Source: a bacterium
GTDB taxonomy: Bacteria > Babelota > Babeliae > Babelales > Vermiphilaceae
Length of the DNA stretch: 64,000 nt
Direction: 5' to 3'
Assembly: GCA_021833825.1 (NCBI GenBank)
Contig: JAKBEL010000010.1
Span: 1-64,000 of the forward strand
The translations under genes and the position numbers were made by a program. Numbering within the stretch: the stretch's first letter is position 1; every line of letters begins with the position of its first letter. The notes under the pieces are model-generated. The model searched no databases. It had not been told where the DNA came from and saw nothing but the letters and a program-made list of their open reading frames with translations. Below are positions 9,595 to 18,560 of this stretch, in pieces.

Positions 9595-10992
9595 ATGCGT
9601 TTTGACGAGCATTTTTTGAGAAAAGTTATTCCTGAGGTAACGTTTGCATCGACATCGTTTCCAGCAGAACCATATATATCAGTTGATTCAAGAACGATTC
9701 AGCCGGGTGAGATTTTTGTAGCATTGGCTGGCTCTTTACATGATGGGCACAATTTTATTCTAGATGCGCTTAAAAAAGGTGCTTCAGGTCTAATTATGGC
9801 TCAGCATAATAAAAAGTTATTAGAGAGAGTTGATGCAGCTTTAATAAAAAATATTTTTGTTGCACTAGTTCCAGATACTTTGGAAGCTTTAAAGCGTTTG
9901 GCGCAAGAATGGAGAGCTCAATTTACTTATCCAGTTGTTGCTTTGACCGGTTCGGTTGGTAAAACATCAACAAAAACAGTGATTACGAATATATTGGCAT
10001 TGCAAGGGGTTGATTATGTCGCCTCTTATGGAAATCAGAATACCAGTATTGGTGTTGCTATAAATATTTTTAAGATGAGATCGACTCATCAGGTTGCTAT
10101 ATTTGAACTTGGCATTAGCAAGCGTGGTGAGATGGCGGAACTTGCATCTATTGCCCGACCAACTATTGGTCTGATTGTAAATGTTGGTCATGCCCATATG
10201 GAGGGCTTAGGTTCATTACAGGACATTGCTCTTGAAAAAAAAGATATCTTTAAATATTTTACTGAAAAGAGTATTGGGATTGTCAATGGTGATCAGAGCT
10301 TATTAGCGCAGGTTGCATATGTTCATCCTGTTATTAAGTTTGGGACCAAGACAATAAATCAGATACAGGCGCGTAAGATTCAGATTAGCAATAAGCATAT
10401 AAGCTTTATTTTAAAAATTTATAAACAAAAATATTCGATTGTCCTGAAGCAGACCCATGAAGGGGCAATTTTCAACAGTTTGGCCGCAGCGGCCGTTGCG
10501 CATCTTTTAGATGTTCCAGCAGATATCATAGTAAAAGGTATTCAGATGCCTATTGTGATTGCTGGAAGGTTTGAGAGACTTCCTCTTAAAGGAGCAAAGG
10601 GCCTTGTGATAAATGATTGTGCTAATGCCAATCCTGAGAGCATGAAGACCTCATTGTTAGCGTTTCAACAACTTGATACAAAAGATCAAAAGATTGCTGT
10701 GTTGGGAGATATGTTGGAGCTTGGTGTCAATAGCCCATTCTGGCATCGACAACTAGGGAGATTTTTGCGTAAAGTGCCATCGCTTAATCATGTTATTTTA
10801 GTTGGTAAAATGGTGCAATGGACAAAGCGAACATTGCCATTTGGTCTTACAGCTGATATAGTACCTACATGGGAAGAGGCTATTAAAAAGCTAGATGAGA
10901 AACTTGATAAAGAATCTATTGTTCTGGTTAAGGGTTCTCATAAGATTGGGCTTTCTCATGTTATAGATCATATTACTGAACGGCAACAATAA
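9595..10992 (+). CDS. murF: UDP-N-acetylmuramoyl-tripeptide--D-alanyl-D-alanine ligase MurF
   Basis: MurF adds D-Ala-D-Ala to the UDP-MurNAc-tripeptide, the last cytoplasmic step of peptidoglycan precursor synthesis. Visible features are the Mur ligase N-terminal region (VDSRTIQPGEIFVAL), the ATP-binding loop TGSVGKTSTKT near residues 118-128, the NQNTSIG and HAHMEGLGS segments, and a C-terminal domain with VLGDMLELG. I use the ATG at 9595 because GGCGGAG lies 8 nt upstream; an in-frame ATG at 9541 would add 18 residues. rsmH follows after 8 bp. Presence of murF argues that peptidoglycan synthesis is retained. Confidence 0.92.
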   Translation: MRFDEHFLRKVIPEVTFASTSFPAEPYISVDSRTIQPGEIFVALAGSLHDGHNFILDALKKGASGLIMAQHNKKLLERVDAALIKNIFVALVPDTLEALKRLAQEWRAQFTYPVVALTGSVGKTSTKTVITNILALQGVDYVASYGNQNTSIGVAINIFKMRSTHQVAIFELGISKRGEMAELASIARPTIGLIVNVGHAHMEGLGSLQDIALEKKDIFKYFTEKSIGIVNGDQSLLAQVAYVHPVIKFGTKTINQIQARKIQISNKHISFILKIYKQKYSIVLKQTHEGAIFNSLAAAAVAHLLDVPADIIVKGIQMPIVIAGRFERLPLKGAKGLVINDCANANPESMKTSLLAFQQLDTKDQKIAVLGDMLELGVNSPFWHRQLGRFLRKVPSLNHVILVGKMVQWTKRTLPFGLTADIVPTWEEAIKKLDEKLDKESIVLVKGSHKIGLSHVIDHITERQQ

Positions 10993-11000
10993 TTTAATAT

Positions 11001-11894
11001 ATGAGCATGATACAGACAAAGCATAAACCGGTATTGACAGAAGAGGTTCTTTTTTATTTAGATCCTAAGCCGGGCAAAACCTATTTAGATGTTACTTTTG
11101 GATCTGGTGGCCATACACAGGCTATTTTGGAAAAAGAGCCGGATTGCTCTGTCATTGCTATGGATTGGGATGAACGTGCTTTTGAACTGTTTGGTGAAGG
11201 TTTGCAAGAAAGGTACCCAGGTAGATTACATTTTATCTGGGGAAATTTTGCTCTATTGTATAAGTTGCTCAAGCGTGAAGGTTTTGGTAAAGTTGATGGC
11301 ATTTTAGCCGACTTTGGAACATCTCAAGTTCAGATTCATGAAAGGCCAGGCTTTTCATTTGCAAAGGATGCGCCACTTGATATGCGCATGTCTCCACCTC
11401 ATCAGAAGGAGACTGCGGCAGATGTGGTCAATCAGGCTGATGAGAGAACATTGAGCGATATCTTTTTTAGTTATGGTCAAGAGCGCTGGTCCCGTCAGGT
11501 TGCACGTGCAATTGTTGAAGAGCGCAAAAAGAGCCCTATTGAAACAACTGCAGATCTTGTGGCTATTATTGATAGGGTCATTCCTAAAACTGCTGAAAAA
11601 ATCCACAAGGCGACACGAATATTTCAGGCCTTGCGAATCTACATTAATAAAGAGTTGTCAAATATACAGTCATTTTTGCCTGCAGCATGCCAAGCATTAT
11701 TGCCTGGTGGTAGATTGGTGCTCATAAGTTTTCATTCTCTAGAGGATCGCTTGGTTAAACAATTTTTTAAAGATCAAGAGCAATTGGGGCTATTTACTGT
11801 TTTGACGCCTAAAGTGGTCAAAGCTACAGAAAAAGAGGTGAAGTTGAATGCATCTTCACGGTCAGCTCTTTTGAGGGCGGCAGAGAAAAAGTAG
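11001..11894 (+). CDS. rsmH: 16S rRNA (cytosine(1402)-N(4))-methyltransferase RsmH
   Basis: RsmH (MraW) methylates C1402 in the decoding centre of 16S rRNA. The 297-residue protein has the family N-terminus HKPVLTEEVL, the SAM-binding loop TFGSGGHT near residues 31-38, the DFGTSQVQI and LDMRM segments, and the C-terminal ISFHSLEDRLVK motif. There are two possible starts (11001 and 11007). In many bacteria rsmH sits at the head of the dcw cluster; here it follows murF, so only a rearranged remnant of that cluster is present. Confidence 0.95.
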   Translation: MSMIQTKHKPVLTEEVLFYLDPKPGKTYLDVTFGSGGHTQAILEKEPDCSVIAMDWDERAFELFGEGLQERYPGRLHFIWGNFALLYKLLKREGFGKVDGILADFGTSQVQIHERPGFSFAKDAPLDMRMSPPHQKETAADVVNQADERTLSDIFFSYGQERWSRQVARAIVEERKKSPIETTADLVAIIDRVIPKTAEKIHKATRIFQALRIYINKELSNIQSFLPAACQALLPGGRLVLISFHSLEDRLVKQFFKDQEQLGLFTVLTPKVVKATEKEVKLNASSRSALLRAAEKK

Positions 11895-11895
11895 A

Positions 11896-11915
11896 TTATT
11901 TTTCATGAAAAATAA
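11896..11915. promoter_or_regulatory. Perfect 20-bp palindrome upstream of spoVG
   Basis: The sequence TTATTTTTCATGAAAAATAA is fully self-complementary and sits just after the rsmH stop and just before the spoVG promoter. On the + strand it is followed by A residues rather than T residues, so it is a poor terminator for rsmH. A dimeric-repressor operator is the alternative. There is no direct evidence for either. Confidence 0.35.
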
Positions 11916-11932
11916 AAAAATATGCATTATAT

Positions 11933-11960
11933 TTGACAAAACTATATGGTATTATACAAT
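11933..11960 (+). promoter_or_regulatory. Sigma70-type promoter of spoVG
   Basis: TTGACA at 11933-11938 and TACAAT at 11955-11960 are separated by 16 bp, close to the housekeeping consensus. The start codon of spoVG follows 68 bp downstream, leaving an untranslated leader of about 60 nt. Confidence 0.6.
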
Positions 11961-12027
11961 AAAGTTGCAATTGGTTTTAAAATCCTAAAAAAAAGGGTGG
12001 TATTAATATCATCTAAGGGTTACTGAC

Positions 12028-12294
12028 ATGGAAATAACAGAAGTAAAAGTTTATCCAGTTAAGGAAACTGGTAGGTTGAAAGCATATGCGACAGTTGTTT
12101 TTGATAATTGTTTCATAATTCGTGATTTGAAGGTAATTGAGGGGGATAAAGGATTTTTCGTTTCGATGCCTTCACGACGCAGAAAAGATGGTAGCTTTCG
12201 CGATATAGTACACCCTCTTGATTCTGAAACTCGAAAAGAGATAGAAGATCGTATTATAGAAGAATATAAGACGAACCCTTCTGAAGTAGTTTGA
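12028..12294 (+). CDS. spoVG: Septation/RNA-binding regulator SpoVG
   Basis: The 88-residue protein matches SpoVG along its length: the N-terminus MEITEVKVYPV, the central FVSMPSRRRKDG segment and FRDIVHPLDSETR. SpoVG binds nucleic acids and affects septation and gene expression in Firmicutes and spirochetes; in this organism its target is unknown. It has its own promoter. The stop lies 8 bp from the convergent stop of the serine recombinase. Confidence 0.92.
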   Translation: MEITEVKVYPVKETGRLKAYATVVFDNCFIIRDLKVIEGDKGFFVSMPSRRRKDGSFRDIVHPLDSETRKEIEDRIIEEYKTNPSEVV

Positions 12295-12301
12295 TATAGT
12301 T

Positions 12302-13900
12302 TTACATGTGAAAATAGTCTGATTTTGATTCAGTTGTATTGATCAGAATCTTTTCTATTGTCTTTACTGGGGTGTAGCCAAGTGGTAAGGCAACCGGTTT
12401 TGGTCCGGTGATCCGGAGGTTCGAATCCTTCCACCCCAGCCACTCAGGTCGATTTTTGATTTGAGCCATGCTATGAAATGGTTCTTTTAGCTCTACAAGA
12501 AGCTTTCCAGCGTCTAGTGTTAAGTTCGAATATAAAAACCTTAATAAATGCTGTTTTTCTATCAAATTCGAACTTTCAAACAATAGTTTTGCATGTTTGG
12601 CCAGTCCAAATACTATTTGCGCAGTGATTAAACAGCTTTCATCTCCATCAACATGGGATTGCATTTCCTCGGTAACTTCACGTTGTTGTTGTTTATATTC
12701 ATTAAGTTTAATGCGATAGGTTTCTTGGTCTATTGATCCATCTAAATGCATATCAATTAAGCGAGAAAGCCTATTCTGGATATGATCTAATTTTGTACGT
12801 AGCGTTTGTTGAGCATGTTTAAAGAATTCCTGTTCTTGTGTATAGGCTTGTTTTAAATGAGTCGCAACCTCTTGGACTTGGTCATCTGTGAGTTCAATAT
12901 GATCAAGGTATTTTAAAAGAGTTTCAAGAAGTTGTTCTTCTCTCACCCATATTTTCTTACAGATCTTTTTTGAATTAGCGCAGCTGTAGTATACATATTT
13001 TTCTTTTTTTATATCACCAGTGATGGTACAGCCACATTGCTTACAGGTCATGAGTCCACGTAACAAAATAGGTTTTCCTGCATATTGAACTGGAGCCTTA
13101 TTATGTCCCTGCATGATTCGTTGTACTTTTTGAAAGAGATTTTCAGAAATTAATGGTGGATATGTGTGAGAATACAGATTGCCTTTTATACGCATGGTGC
13201 CGTAATAAAAAGGATTTTTAAGAGTTACTTCTATTCTGCTCGGTAATATTTGTCGTCCATATGCATTTTTGATACCCAATCTATCCATCTCATTAGCAAC
13301 TGTTTGAAAAGAATGTAGTCCTGTTGCATAGAGTTCAAACATTTTTATCACATAAGGAGCCTTATCTTGATCTATGATAATAGACTTTCTTCCAGAGAGT
13401 AACGTAATATTTTTGTAACCAAAAGGTGCTTTTGAACTCCATGTACCATTCCTGATACATTGTTCTTTGCTTCTTTTGACATTATCACTTAACTGTCTTA
13501 CATAATTGGATGCAAATATCACACACATATCCCATAACATCAGCTGAGCGCTATTAGCATTTTGACTTACTATGAGATTCTCGCGTAGGAAATGCAGTTC
13601 TAGCTTTCCCTCTTTGCGGAGTTTATCTAAAATAGGAGTTTCGCGAAAACTTCGTTGGAGGCGGTCAACTGTATCAACAATGAGAGCAATGGGCTCTTTT
13701 GATTTATTGATAAGAGCGATAATCTGATCAAACTGTTTACGCGTGTCTTTATTAGATGATTCTGCAATTTGAAAAGTGTGCGCTACTTGAAACTCTTTTT
13801 TGAGTGCGTATTCTGTTACTCTTCTCACCTGGGCTGGAATAGATTGGCCCTCTTCTTGTTGTTCTTTAGTTGAGACTCGAGCAAGGATTATCGCCTTCAT
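12302..13900 (-). CDS. Large serine recombinase (integrase) whose C-terminus is encoded antisense to tRNA-Gln
   Basis: This 532-residue site-specific recombinase has the resolvase domain with nucleophile Ser10 (LARVSTKEQ), the recombinase domain (GTWSSKAPFGY near residues 153-163), a zinc ribbon (CKQCGC about 285-290 and CANSKKIC about 303-312) and a coiled coil (about 355-420). Residues from about 487 to 511 (WKDSNLRITGPKPVALPLGY) are translated from the strand opposite the tRNA gene, and the final 21 come from host DNA beyond it. This is the signature of an element integrated at the 3' end of a tRNA gene, with the integrase at the junction. It most likely catalyses integration and excision of the element to its right. 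Confidence 0.92.
   Translation of the reverse strand: MKAIILARVSTKEQQEEGQSIPAQVRRVTEYALKKEFQVAHTFQIAESSNKDTRKQFDQIIALINKSKEPIALIVDTVDRLQRSFRETPILDKLRKEGKLELHFLRENLIVSQNANSAQLMLWDMCVIFASNYVRQLSDNVKRSKEQCIRNGTWSSKAPFGYKNITLLSGRKSIIIDQDKAPYVIKMFELYATGLHSFQTVANEMDRLGIKNAYGRQILPSRIEVTLKNPFYYGTMRIKGNLYSHTYPPLISENLFQKVQRIMQGHNKAPVQYAGKPILLRGLMTCKQCGCTITGDIKKEKYVYYSCANSKKICKKIWVREEQLLETLLKYLDHIELTDDQVQEVATHLKQAYTQEQEFFKHAQQTLRTKLDHIQNRLSRLIDMHLDGSIDQETYRIKLNEYKQQQREVTEEMQSHVDGDESCLITAQIVFGLAKHAKLLFESSNLIEKQHLLRFLYSNLTLDAGKLLVELKEPFHSMAQIKNRPEWLGWKDSNLRITGPKPVALPLGYTPVKTIEKILINTTESKSDYFHM
12368..12442 (+). tRNA. trnQ: tRNA-Gln (anticodon UUG)
   Basis: The acceptor stem TGGGGTG pairs with CACCCCA, followed by discriminator G and an encoded CCA. 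The anticodon stem ACCGG/CCGGT encloses TTTTGGT with anticodon TTG at 12400-12402, and the T arm carries GGTTCGAATCC. It reads against the recombinase gene and serves as the attachment site; the integrated copy preserves a complete tRNA. Confidence 0.95.
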
Positions 13901-14097
13901 AACTGCCTTTAATGATATTGATTGTGAAACATATATCTATTTTCAATTGTATCCGTTGGTATAGGATGGTTTCATTCTACAGCATATATATACGAATGCA
14001 AGAAAAGGTTGCATAGGCTTAATGTTTAGGTTAGTATTGTCTGGATAAAAATGTCTTTGTTTGTAAAGGTTCGTTCTTTCACTAGGAAAAAATTGTT

Positions 14098-15156
14098 ATG
14101 GCATATAAAAGAAAGTTTAGAAATTTAACTGACGATGAGCGACTAAAATTACAAGATGAAGATCCTGAGATTGTTATCTTACCTATAAGTGAGCAACAAT
14201 TTGCTGAAGGTGAAGCTATTTTAAGAGAGCTTCAAGAAGAGTCAGACAAATATCCTATTCTTAAACCAATAAAAGAAAGTGATGAGTTATTTGCATATTT
14301 AATGGAAATGAATAACTATCACCTTGGGTTTATTGAAAAACTAGAATATATGCCCATAGTAGCTGCTATTCAAAACTGGCTAATGCAATTAGCAGGATCA
14401 ACACGTTTAAAGTATGCAGAACTGATGACCGATATACTTGAAAGAAAAATTATACCGTCATTTTTTGTTGGTGGAGAACCATTCACTGTCGGAGGATTGC
14501 GCCATATTAGGCATGAGGTTGTGCTTGAATATATAAAAAAGATTCCTGATCTTACTGAACATGCGCAGCAAGCAAGAATTGTTTGTTATGTTTCGTTTAC
14601 GGCATATCTGTCTAAAATTAGCTATGGATGGTTTAGAAAAGCTTTACCTGTGGATAATAATGGCCGATCAATGTTGTATAGATTGCGACCAAAAGCCTTA
14701 AAACAAGCTTTGAGCTTAAAGCAATGGTTCGCTTTTTTAACGGCTCTTGATGAAATAAATCACAGAGATTCACTTATTGCACGGTGCATGCTGTATGGTG
14801 GCTTTAGAGTTTCGCAAATCTTAGAGCTTAAGATTAATCAACTTGATGTTGAAAAGAATGTTATACGCTTCATACGAAGTAAAAAAAAGAACTTAGAATT
14901 TGCTAATAACTATCCAGAAGCTTTTATTACTGAGCTTCATGAATATGTAAAAGAGACGAGTGACCAGCGGGGCAATTCCGATTTTATTTTTGTTACCAGA
15001 AATGGTAAACCGGTAACTCGCTCGCGCTTAAATTATTCATTTACTCATGCAAGTGCGCAAGCTGGGATAGAAAAAGTGACCCCAGAGCTATTACGAGCTA
15101 CTTGGATTATGTTTAAACGAGAAGATGTTGTTGATGATAAAATTTTAAAGATTTAA
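14098..15156 (+). CDS. Tyrosine-recombinase-like protein lacking the catalytic tyrosine
   Basis: The 352-residue protein resembles the phage integrase/XerCD fold in its C-terminal half: box I YGGFRVSQILELK with the first catalytic Arg at about 237, a beta-hairpin Lys (IRSKKKN), and a second Arg in PELLRATW where HxxR is expected, so the His is Glu. It stops soon after (DDKILKI) with no LGH and no Tyr nucleophile. I found no continuation in the other frames. It is either a truncated, inactive relic or a DNA-binding protein of the element. It lies divergent from the serine recombinase. Confidence 0.65.
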   Translation: MAYKRKFRNLTDDERLKLQDEDPEIVILPISEQQFAEGEAILRELQEESDKYPILKPIKESDELFAYLMEMNNYHLGFIEKLEYMPIVAAIQNWLMQLAGSTRLKYAELMTDILERKIIPSFFVGGEPFTVGGLRHIRHEVVLEYIKKIPDLTEHAQQARIVCYVSFTAYLSKISYGWFRKALPVDNNGRSMLYRLRPKALKQALSLKQWFAFLTALDEINHRDSLIARCMLYGGFRVSQILELKINQLDVEKNVIRFIRSKKKNLEFANNYPEAFITELHEYVKETSDQRGNSDFIFVTRNGKPVTRSRLNYSFTHASAQAGIEKVTPELLRATWIMFKREDVVDDKILKI

Positions 15157-15446
15157 TCCTGAGATTAAGAAGAAGGATGGGGTTGATAATGATGCAGATA
15201 GTTGAAATAAAGTTATTTAATATATTTAACGGTTAGATTCCAAAGGAAATTAATAACGGAAAATGTATTAAGAAATGACCCCGGAAAGTTCGAGCTTTCC
15301 AGGATCAATAAAGAAATTGAGAATTGAGACCCTCAACCTATCTTTAATCTTAATGCTTTTTATGAATTTGTATACAGCTAAAATTGTACATAAATCATAT
15401 TTCTTATTGATTCATTCTGGGATCTCCTTCATATAAGGAGCCTTCT
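15157..15446. other. Intergenic region with an 18-bp hairpin
   Basis: This 290-bp gap holds a near-perfect palindrome at 15283-15300 (GGAAAGTTCGAGCTTTCC, two G-T wobbles) between the recombinase-like gene and the excisionase-like gene. It could be an attenuator or a binding site. No convincing gene was seen. The leader before 15447 contains AAGGAGCC, a ribosome binding site. Confidence 0.45.
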
Positions 15447-15701
15447 ATGTCAGAACATCTCTATAATACTCTCAATGATTTACCTCAATTCTTGAGCTCG
15501 AGGCATCTGGTTAAACTGGGACTTTATCCTAGCCTGGATGCAGTCTATTTAGCTCGAGCTCGAGGGCAGAGTCCAGATTTTTTGAAACTAAAACGCAAAG
15601 TTCTTTACCCAAAAGATAGTGTGCTTCTGTTTATTGAACAGAAAATGAAAAAGGGGAATGATGTTCCTTTCAGTAATCATGGTGCAGCACAGTCAATATA
15701 A
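15447..15701 (+). CDS. Small excisionase/AlpA-like helix-turn-helix protein
   Basis: The 84-residue protein reads as a winged HTH of the MerR/AlpA/excisionase type: SSRHLVKLGLYPSLDAVYLARARG covers a helix-turn-helix with the wing following (KLKRKVLYPKDSVLLFIE). Such proteins steer recombinase directionality or switch on element genes. It lies between the recombinases and the primase, so a directionality factor for the serine recombinase is a reasonable guess. AAGGAG precedes the ATG. Confidence 0.6.
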   Translation: MSEHLYNTLNDLPQFLSSRHLVKLGLYPSLDAVYLARARGQSPDFLKLKRKVLYPKDSVLLFIEQKMKKGNDVPFSNHGAAQSI

Positions 15702-15720
15702 GATCGTTTTAGGAGTATTA

Positions 15721-15861
15721 ATGCAAGAACAGGAACCAAAATATGTTTTTTCTCCGGAAGAGATAAAACATTTGTCGGATTTCTTCTTACTTCTTTTTAA
15801 AATTTGGCAACGGGTAAGAAGTGAACAGTCTGGAGATGATGGAAAAGCTATTAAATATTGA
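15721..15861 (+). CDS. Small hypothetical protein (46 aa)
   Basis: The start ATG at 15721 has AGGAG 5 nt upstream, a better start than an overlapping ATG at 15658. The peptide MQEQEPKYVFSPEEIKHL is followed by a hydrophobic helix (FFLLLFKIWQRV) and a polar tail. It lies between the HTH protein and the primase on the same strand and probably belongs to the same transcript. No family recognised. Confidence 0.5.
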   Translation: MQEQEPKYVFSPEEIKHLSDFFLLLFKIWQRVRSEQSGDDGKAIKY

Positions 15862-15928
15862 GACTAACGAATAACAGAAAGATAGCCATTTAGCTCTTAA
15901 TCCTAAATGGCTAAACATAGGAATTGTC

Positions 15929-18364
15929 ATGATAAATCATAACATACATCATAGTGATTTTGAAATTTTATGCATAAACGATATGGCTGCAAATGGATTA
16001 GGCATACGAGAGCCTCTTACTATAGATGGGAAAATACATCGATATTCAATTGATAATAAAAAATATGGAAAAGATGGATGGTATGTTGTTTATGATTATG
16101 ATTTAAGTGAAGGCATATCGGGTTTTATATGCATCTATGGTTCCTGGCGTACAGGCGTTAAGTATAGATTTCACAAATGTAACAATGGTGGGCATAGTCT
16201 GACTTCAGCGCAACAAATACAATTCAAAGAGGTTATAAAGACAAGGCAAAAAGATGCTGAACAACAGATTGCAGCAAAACAAGCTGAAGCGGCTGAAAAT
16301 GCTACTAAAATATGGGATTCTTCTGCAGATAGTCCAGAATCAGAAGCGTATACGAGGTATGCAAGATCAAAAGGTATCACACCTATCGGTGTAAAATTTG
16401 GGTTATTTTATGATCGATATGCTGCAATGATCATCCCGGTGAAGAATGTGCATGGTCAGATACGATCACTGCAATATATTTTTACGGATGATCAAGGCAA
16501 GTCACAGAAATCATTCTTGTCTGGGGGTGAAAAAAAGGGAAACTTTCATGTTATTGGATCTATTCAAGATCAATCAATCGTGTATATAACCGAAGGATAT
16601 GCTACTGGCATGAGTGTTCATATGGCTACAAAAAGCCCCGTGGTAGTTGCTTTTGATGCTGGTAATATTGAACATGTATTGGGCAACTTGAAAGATCAGT
16701 TCACCGATAGTAAGTTTGTTATTGCTGGTGACAGTGATAGCAATGAAATTGGAAGTAAAAAGGCATTTAAAGCAGCCAGTAGATTTGGTGGTTATGTTGT
16801 TTTCCCAACATTTCCCAAAGACAGGTCTGTTGATGAGGATGGTCAAAAATATACAGATTTTAATGATCTACACAAAGTAAGTGGATTGGATGAGGTTCAT
16901 AACCAGTTGCAACATGCTGTTGCAGTTCAATCTGAAGCTGAGAAACTTCAACAGTTAGCTCTTTCTTTTTCATCGGAACAGGATCCGTGTGCTGATTTTG
17001 ATATAACAATGTTGCCAAATGAATTGTATAGATATATAGGATCTCTTTGTGAGACTACTCAAGCGCATCCTATAATGATAACCTCATCTGTGTTAGCAAC
17101 GATTTCGGCATTTGTTGGACAGCGTGCTATCATCCCCAAAGGGGAATATTTTCAAGAATTGTCGCCAAATTTGTGGCTACTGAATATAGCTGAAAGCGGG
17201 CATCATAAGACAACGGCCATGAAATTAGGCGCTGAGTTGGCCTTTGATCAGCAGGCAAAGGTGTCGAAAGTAATTCAGCAGATTGATGATGAATTAAAGA
17301 CGTGTAAAGATAATGAGCGCAAACAAGAACTTATGAAACAGCGGTTAGATGAATCTCGAAAAGATGTAATATTATCTACACGCGTAACAGGAGAGGGCTT
17401 AATTAAGCATTTAAGTGAGGGACATGGTGGTGCAATGTATGCGAGTGAATTTGGGGCATTGTTGCAAAATTTGGATAAAAGCCATAATAATGATCTGAAA
17501 GGAATATTGACGGATTTATTTGATGTTCCTTCAAGTTGGCGAAATTTAACTAAAACTCAAGGAGATCATACAATAATAAAGCCATTTATTACTATTTTTG
17601 GTGTTTCGCCATTACCATTTTTACAAAAAACCTTGGAAGAAGATGATGTAGCAAATGGTTTTTTCGCTAGATTCTTAATCCTTGCACTTCCATCGTCAAA
17701 TGCTATTCCAATAGGGCTTCCATCTTATTCTGATCATGTAAGAGGAGAAGCAAAAAAACGGTTTGAAAAGGTGATGCAGCGGATTCTTACTGAAATACAA
17801 TATGGCCGAGAATATAGATTGTCAGAAGGAGCGCGATCATTTTTTGATCATAAAAAGACTCATAAAGGAGATTACGAAGGTTGGCATCAAAAAATATATA
17901 GAATGGTGCAAGAATGTGATGAAAAAACACAAGAAATATTGGCTCCTTATCCTAGAAGGTGGAGTCCGTATCTCTTAAAACTTGCTGTGTTCATGCAACT
18001 ATTTGAAGATTCAACCTCAGAAGAGATAGATATTCCAGCGATGTGTTCGGCCTTAGCTTTTCTTCTTCCAGCAATAAAATCTACAATATTTCTTTTTAGT
18101 GGCCCATTAGGAGAGTCTAAGCATCAACAAGCATGTGAAAAGATTTTAAAATGGATAGCAAAAAGAATTGCAAAGAAAGGCGGCAAACCAGTTCTAAGGC
18201 AAGAGCTATTGCAATCGAAGCAGTTGGATGGTGGTTATATGAGTTATGATTATGTTCTTAAGACTCTTATTGAGCAAGGTAAAATTGTATTTATTCAAAA
18301 AGAGCGCAGTAATGAATCATTATATAGCCTAGCAGATTCAACAGTTGAAAGTGATTGCAGATAG
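15929..18364 (+). CDS. TOPRIM/DUF3987 primase-helicase-like protein of the integrated element
   Basis: This 811-residue protein looks like the replication protein of a plasmid- or phage-like element. An N-terminal region (DGKIHRYSIDNKKYGKDGW, then GSWRTGVKYRF) is typical of phage/plasmid primase leaders. A TOPRIM domain follows with ITEGYATG near residue 220 and GDSDSNE near 265, giving the Glu and DxD metal ligands. The C-terminal half resembles DUF3987, with a weak P-loop (AESGHHKTT) near 424. Its likely job is primer synthesis for replication of the element. The inverted-repeat-rich DNA that follows could be the matching origin. Confidence 0.8.
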   Translation: MINHNIHHSDFEILCINDMAANGLGIREPLTIDGKIHRYSIDNKKYGKDGWYVVYDYDLSEGISGFICIYGSWRTGVKYRFHKCNNGGHSLTSAQQIQFKEVIKTRQKDAEQQIAAKQAEAAENATKIWDSSADSPESEAYTRYARSKGITPIGVKFGLFYDRYAAMIIPVKNVHGQIRSLQYIFTDDQGKSQKSFLSGGEKKGNFHVIGSIQDQSIVYITEGYATGMSVHMATKSPVVVAFDAGNIEHVLGNLKDQFTDSKFVIAGDSDSNEIGSKKAFKAASRFGGYVVFPTFPKDRSVDEDGQKYTDFNDLHKVSGLDEVHNQLQHAVAVQSEAEKLQQLALSFSSEQDPCADFDITMLPNELYRYIGSLCETTQAHPIMITSSVLATISAFVGQRAIIPKGEYFQELSPNLWLLNIAESGHHKTTAMKLGAELAFDQQAKVSKVIQQIDDELKTCKDNERKQELMKQRLDESRKDVILSTRVTGEGLIKHLSEGHGGAMYASEFGALLQNLDKSHNNDLKGILTDLFDVPSSWRNLTKTQGDHTIIKPFITIFGVSPLPFLQKTLEEDDVANGFFARFLILALPSSNAIPIGLPSYSDHVRGEAKKRFEKVMQRILTEIQYGREYRLSEGARSFFDHKKTHKGDYEGWHQKIYRMVQECDEKTQEILAPYPRRWSPYLLKLAVFMQLFEDSTSEEIDIPAMCSALAFLLPAIKSTIFLFSGPLGESKHQQACEKILKWIAKRIAKKGGKPVLRQELLQSKQLDGGYMSYDYVLKTLIEQGKIVFIQKERSNESLYSLADSTVESDCR

Positions 18365-18510
18365 TTGAAGTGGACTTCAATGCTTGAAATGCATGATTAG
18401 ATCTATGCTTTGATATAATAAGCAGGTATAAGTTGAAAAGTTGAAGGAGCTTTGATTGAGCTTATGATGTAAGTGATATTGAAGTTTATTCAACTTTTCA
18501 ACTTTTTAAT
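18365..18510. repeat. GTTGAA-repeat region with long inverted repeat: terminator or candidate origin
   Basis: Directly after the primase stop lies a perfect 7-bp hairpin (TTGAAGT-GG-ACTTCAA, 18365-18380). A perfect 16-bp inverted repeat AAGTTGAAAAGTTGAA (18430-18445) pairs with 18489-18504 and is followed by TTTTAAT. The unit GTTGAA recurs in direct and inverted orientation. This could simply be the primase terminator, but clustered iteron-like repeats beside a replication primase also fit an origin. Confidence 0.45.
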
Positions 18511-18560
18511 ATAATCAAATCGGAAGGGCGATGATGAGCTATGATCAGGGAAAAAGCAAA

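Noticed and set aside
12368-12442. tRNA gene as an artefact inside the recombinase gene
   Set aside because: All tRNA arms pair and CCA is encoded; antisense overlap with an integrase at an attachment site is a known arrangement, so both features are real.
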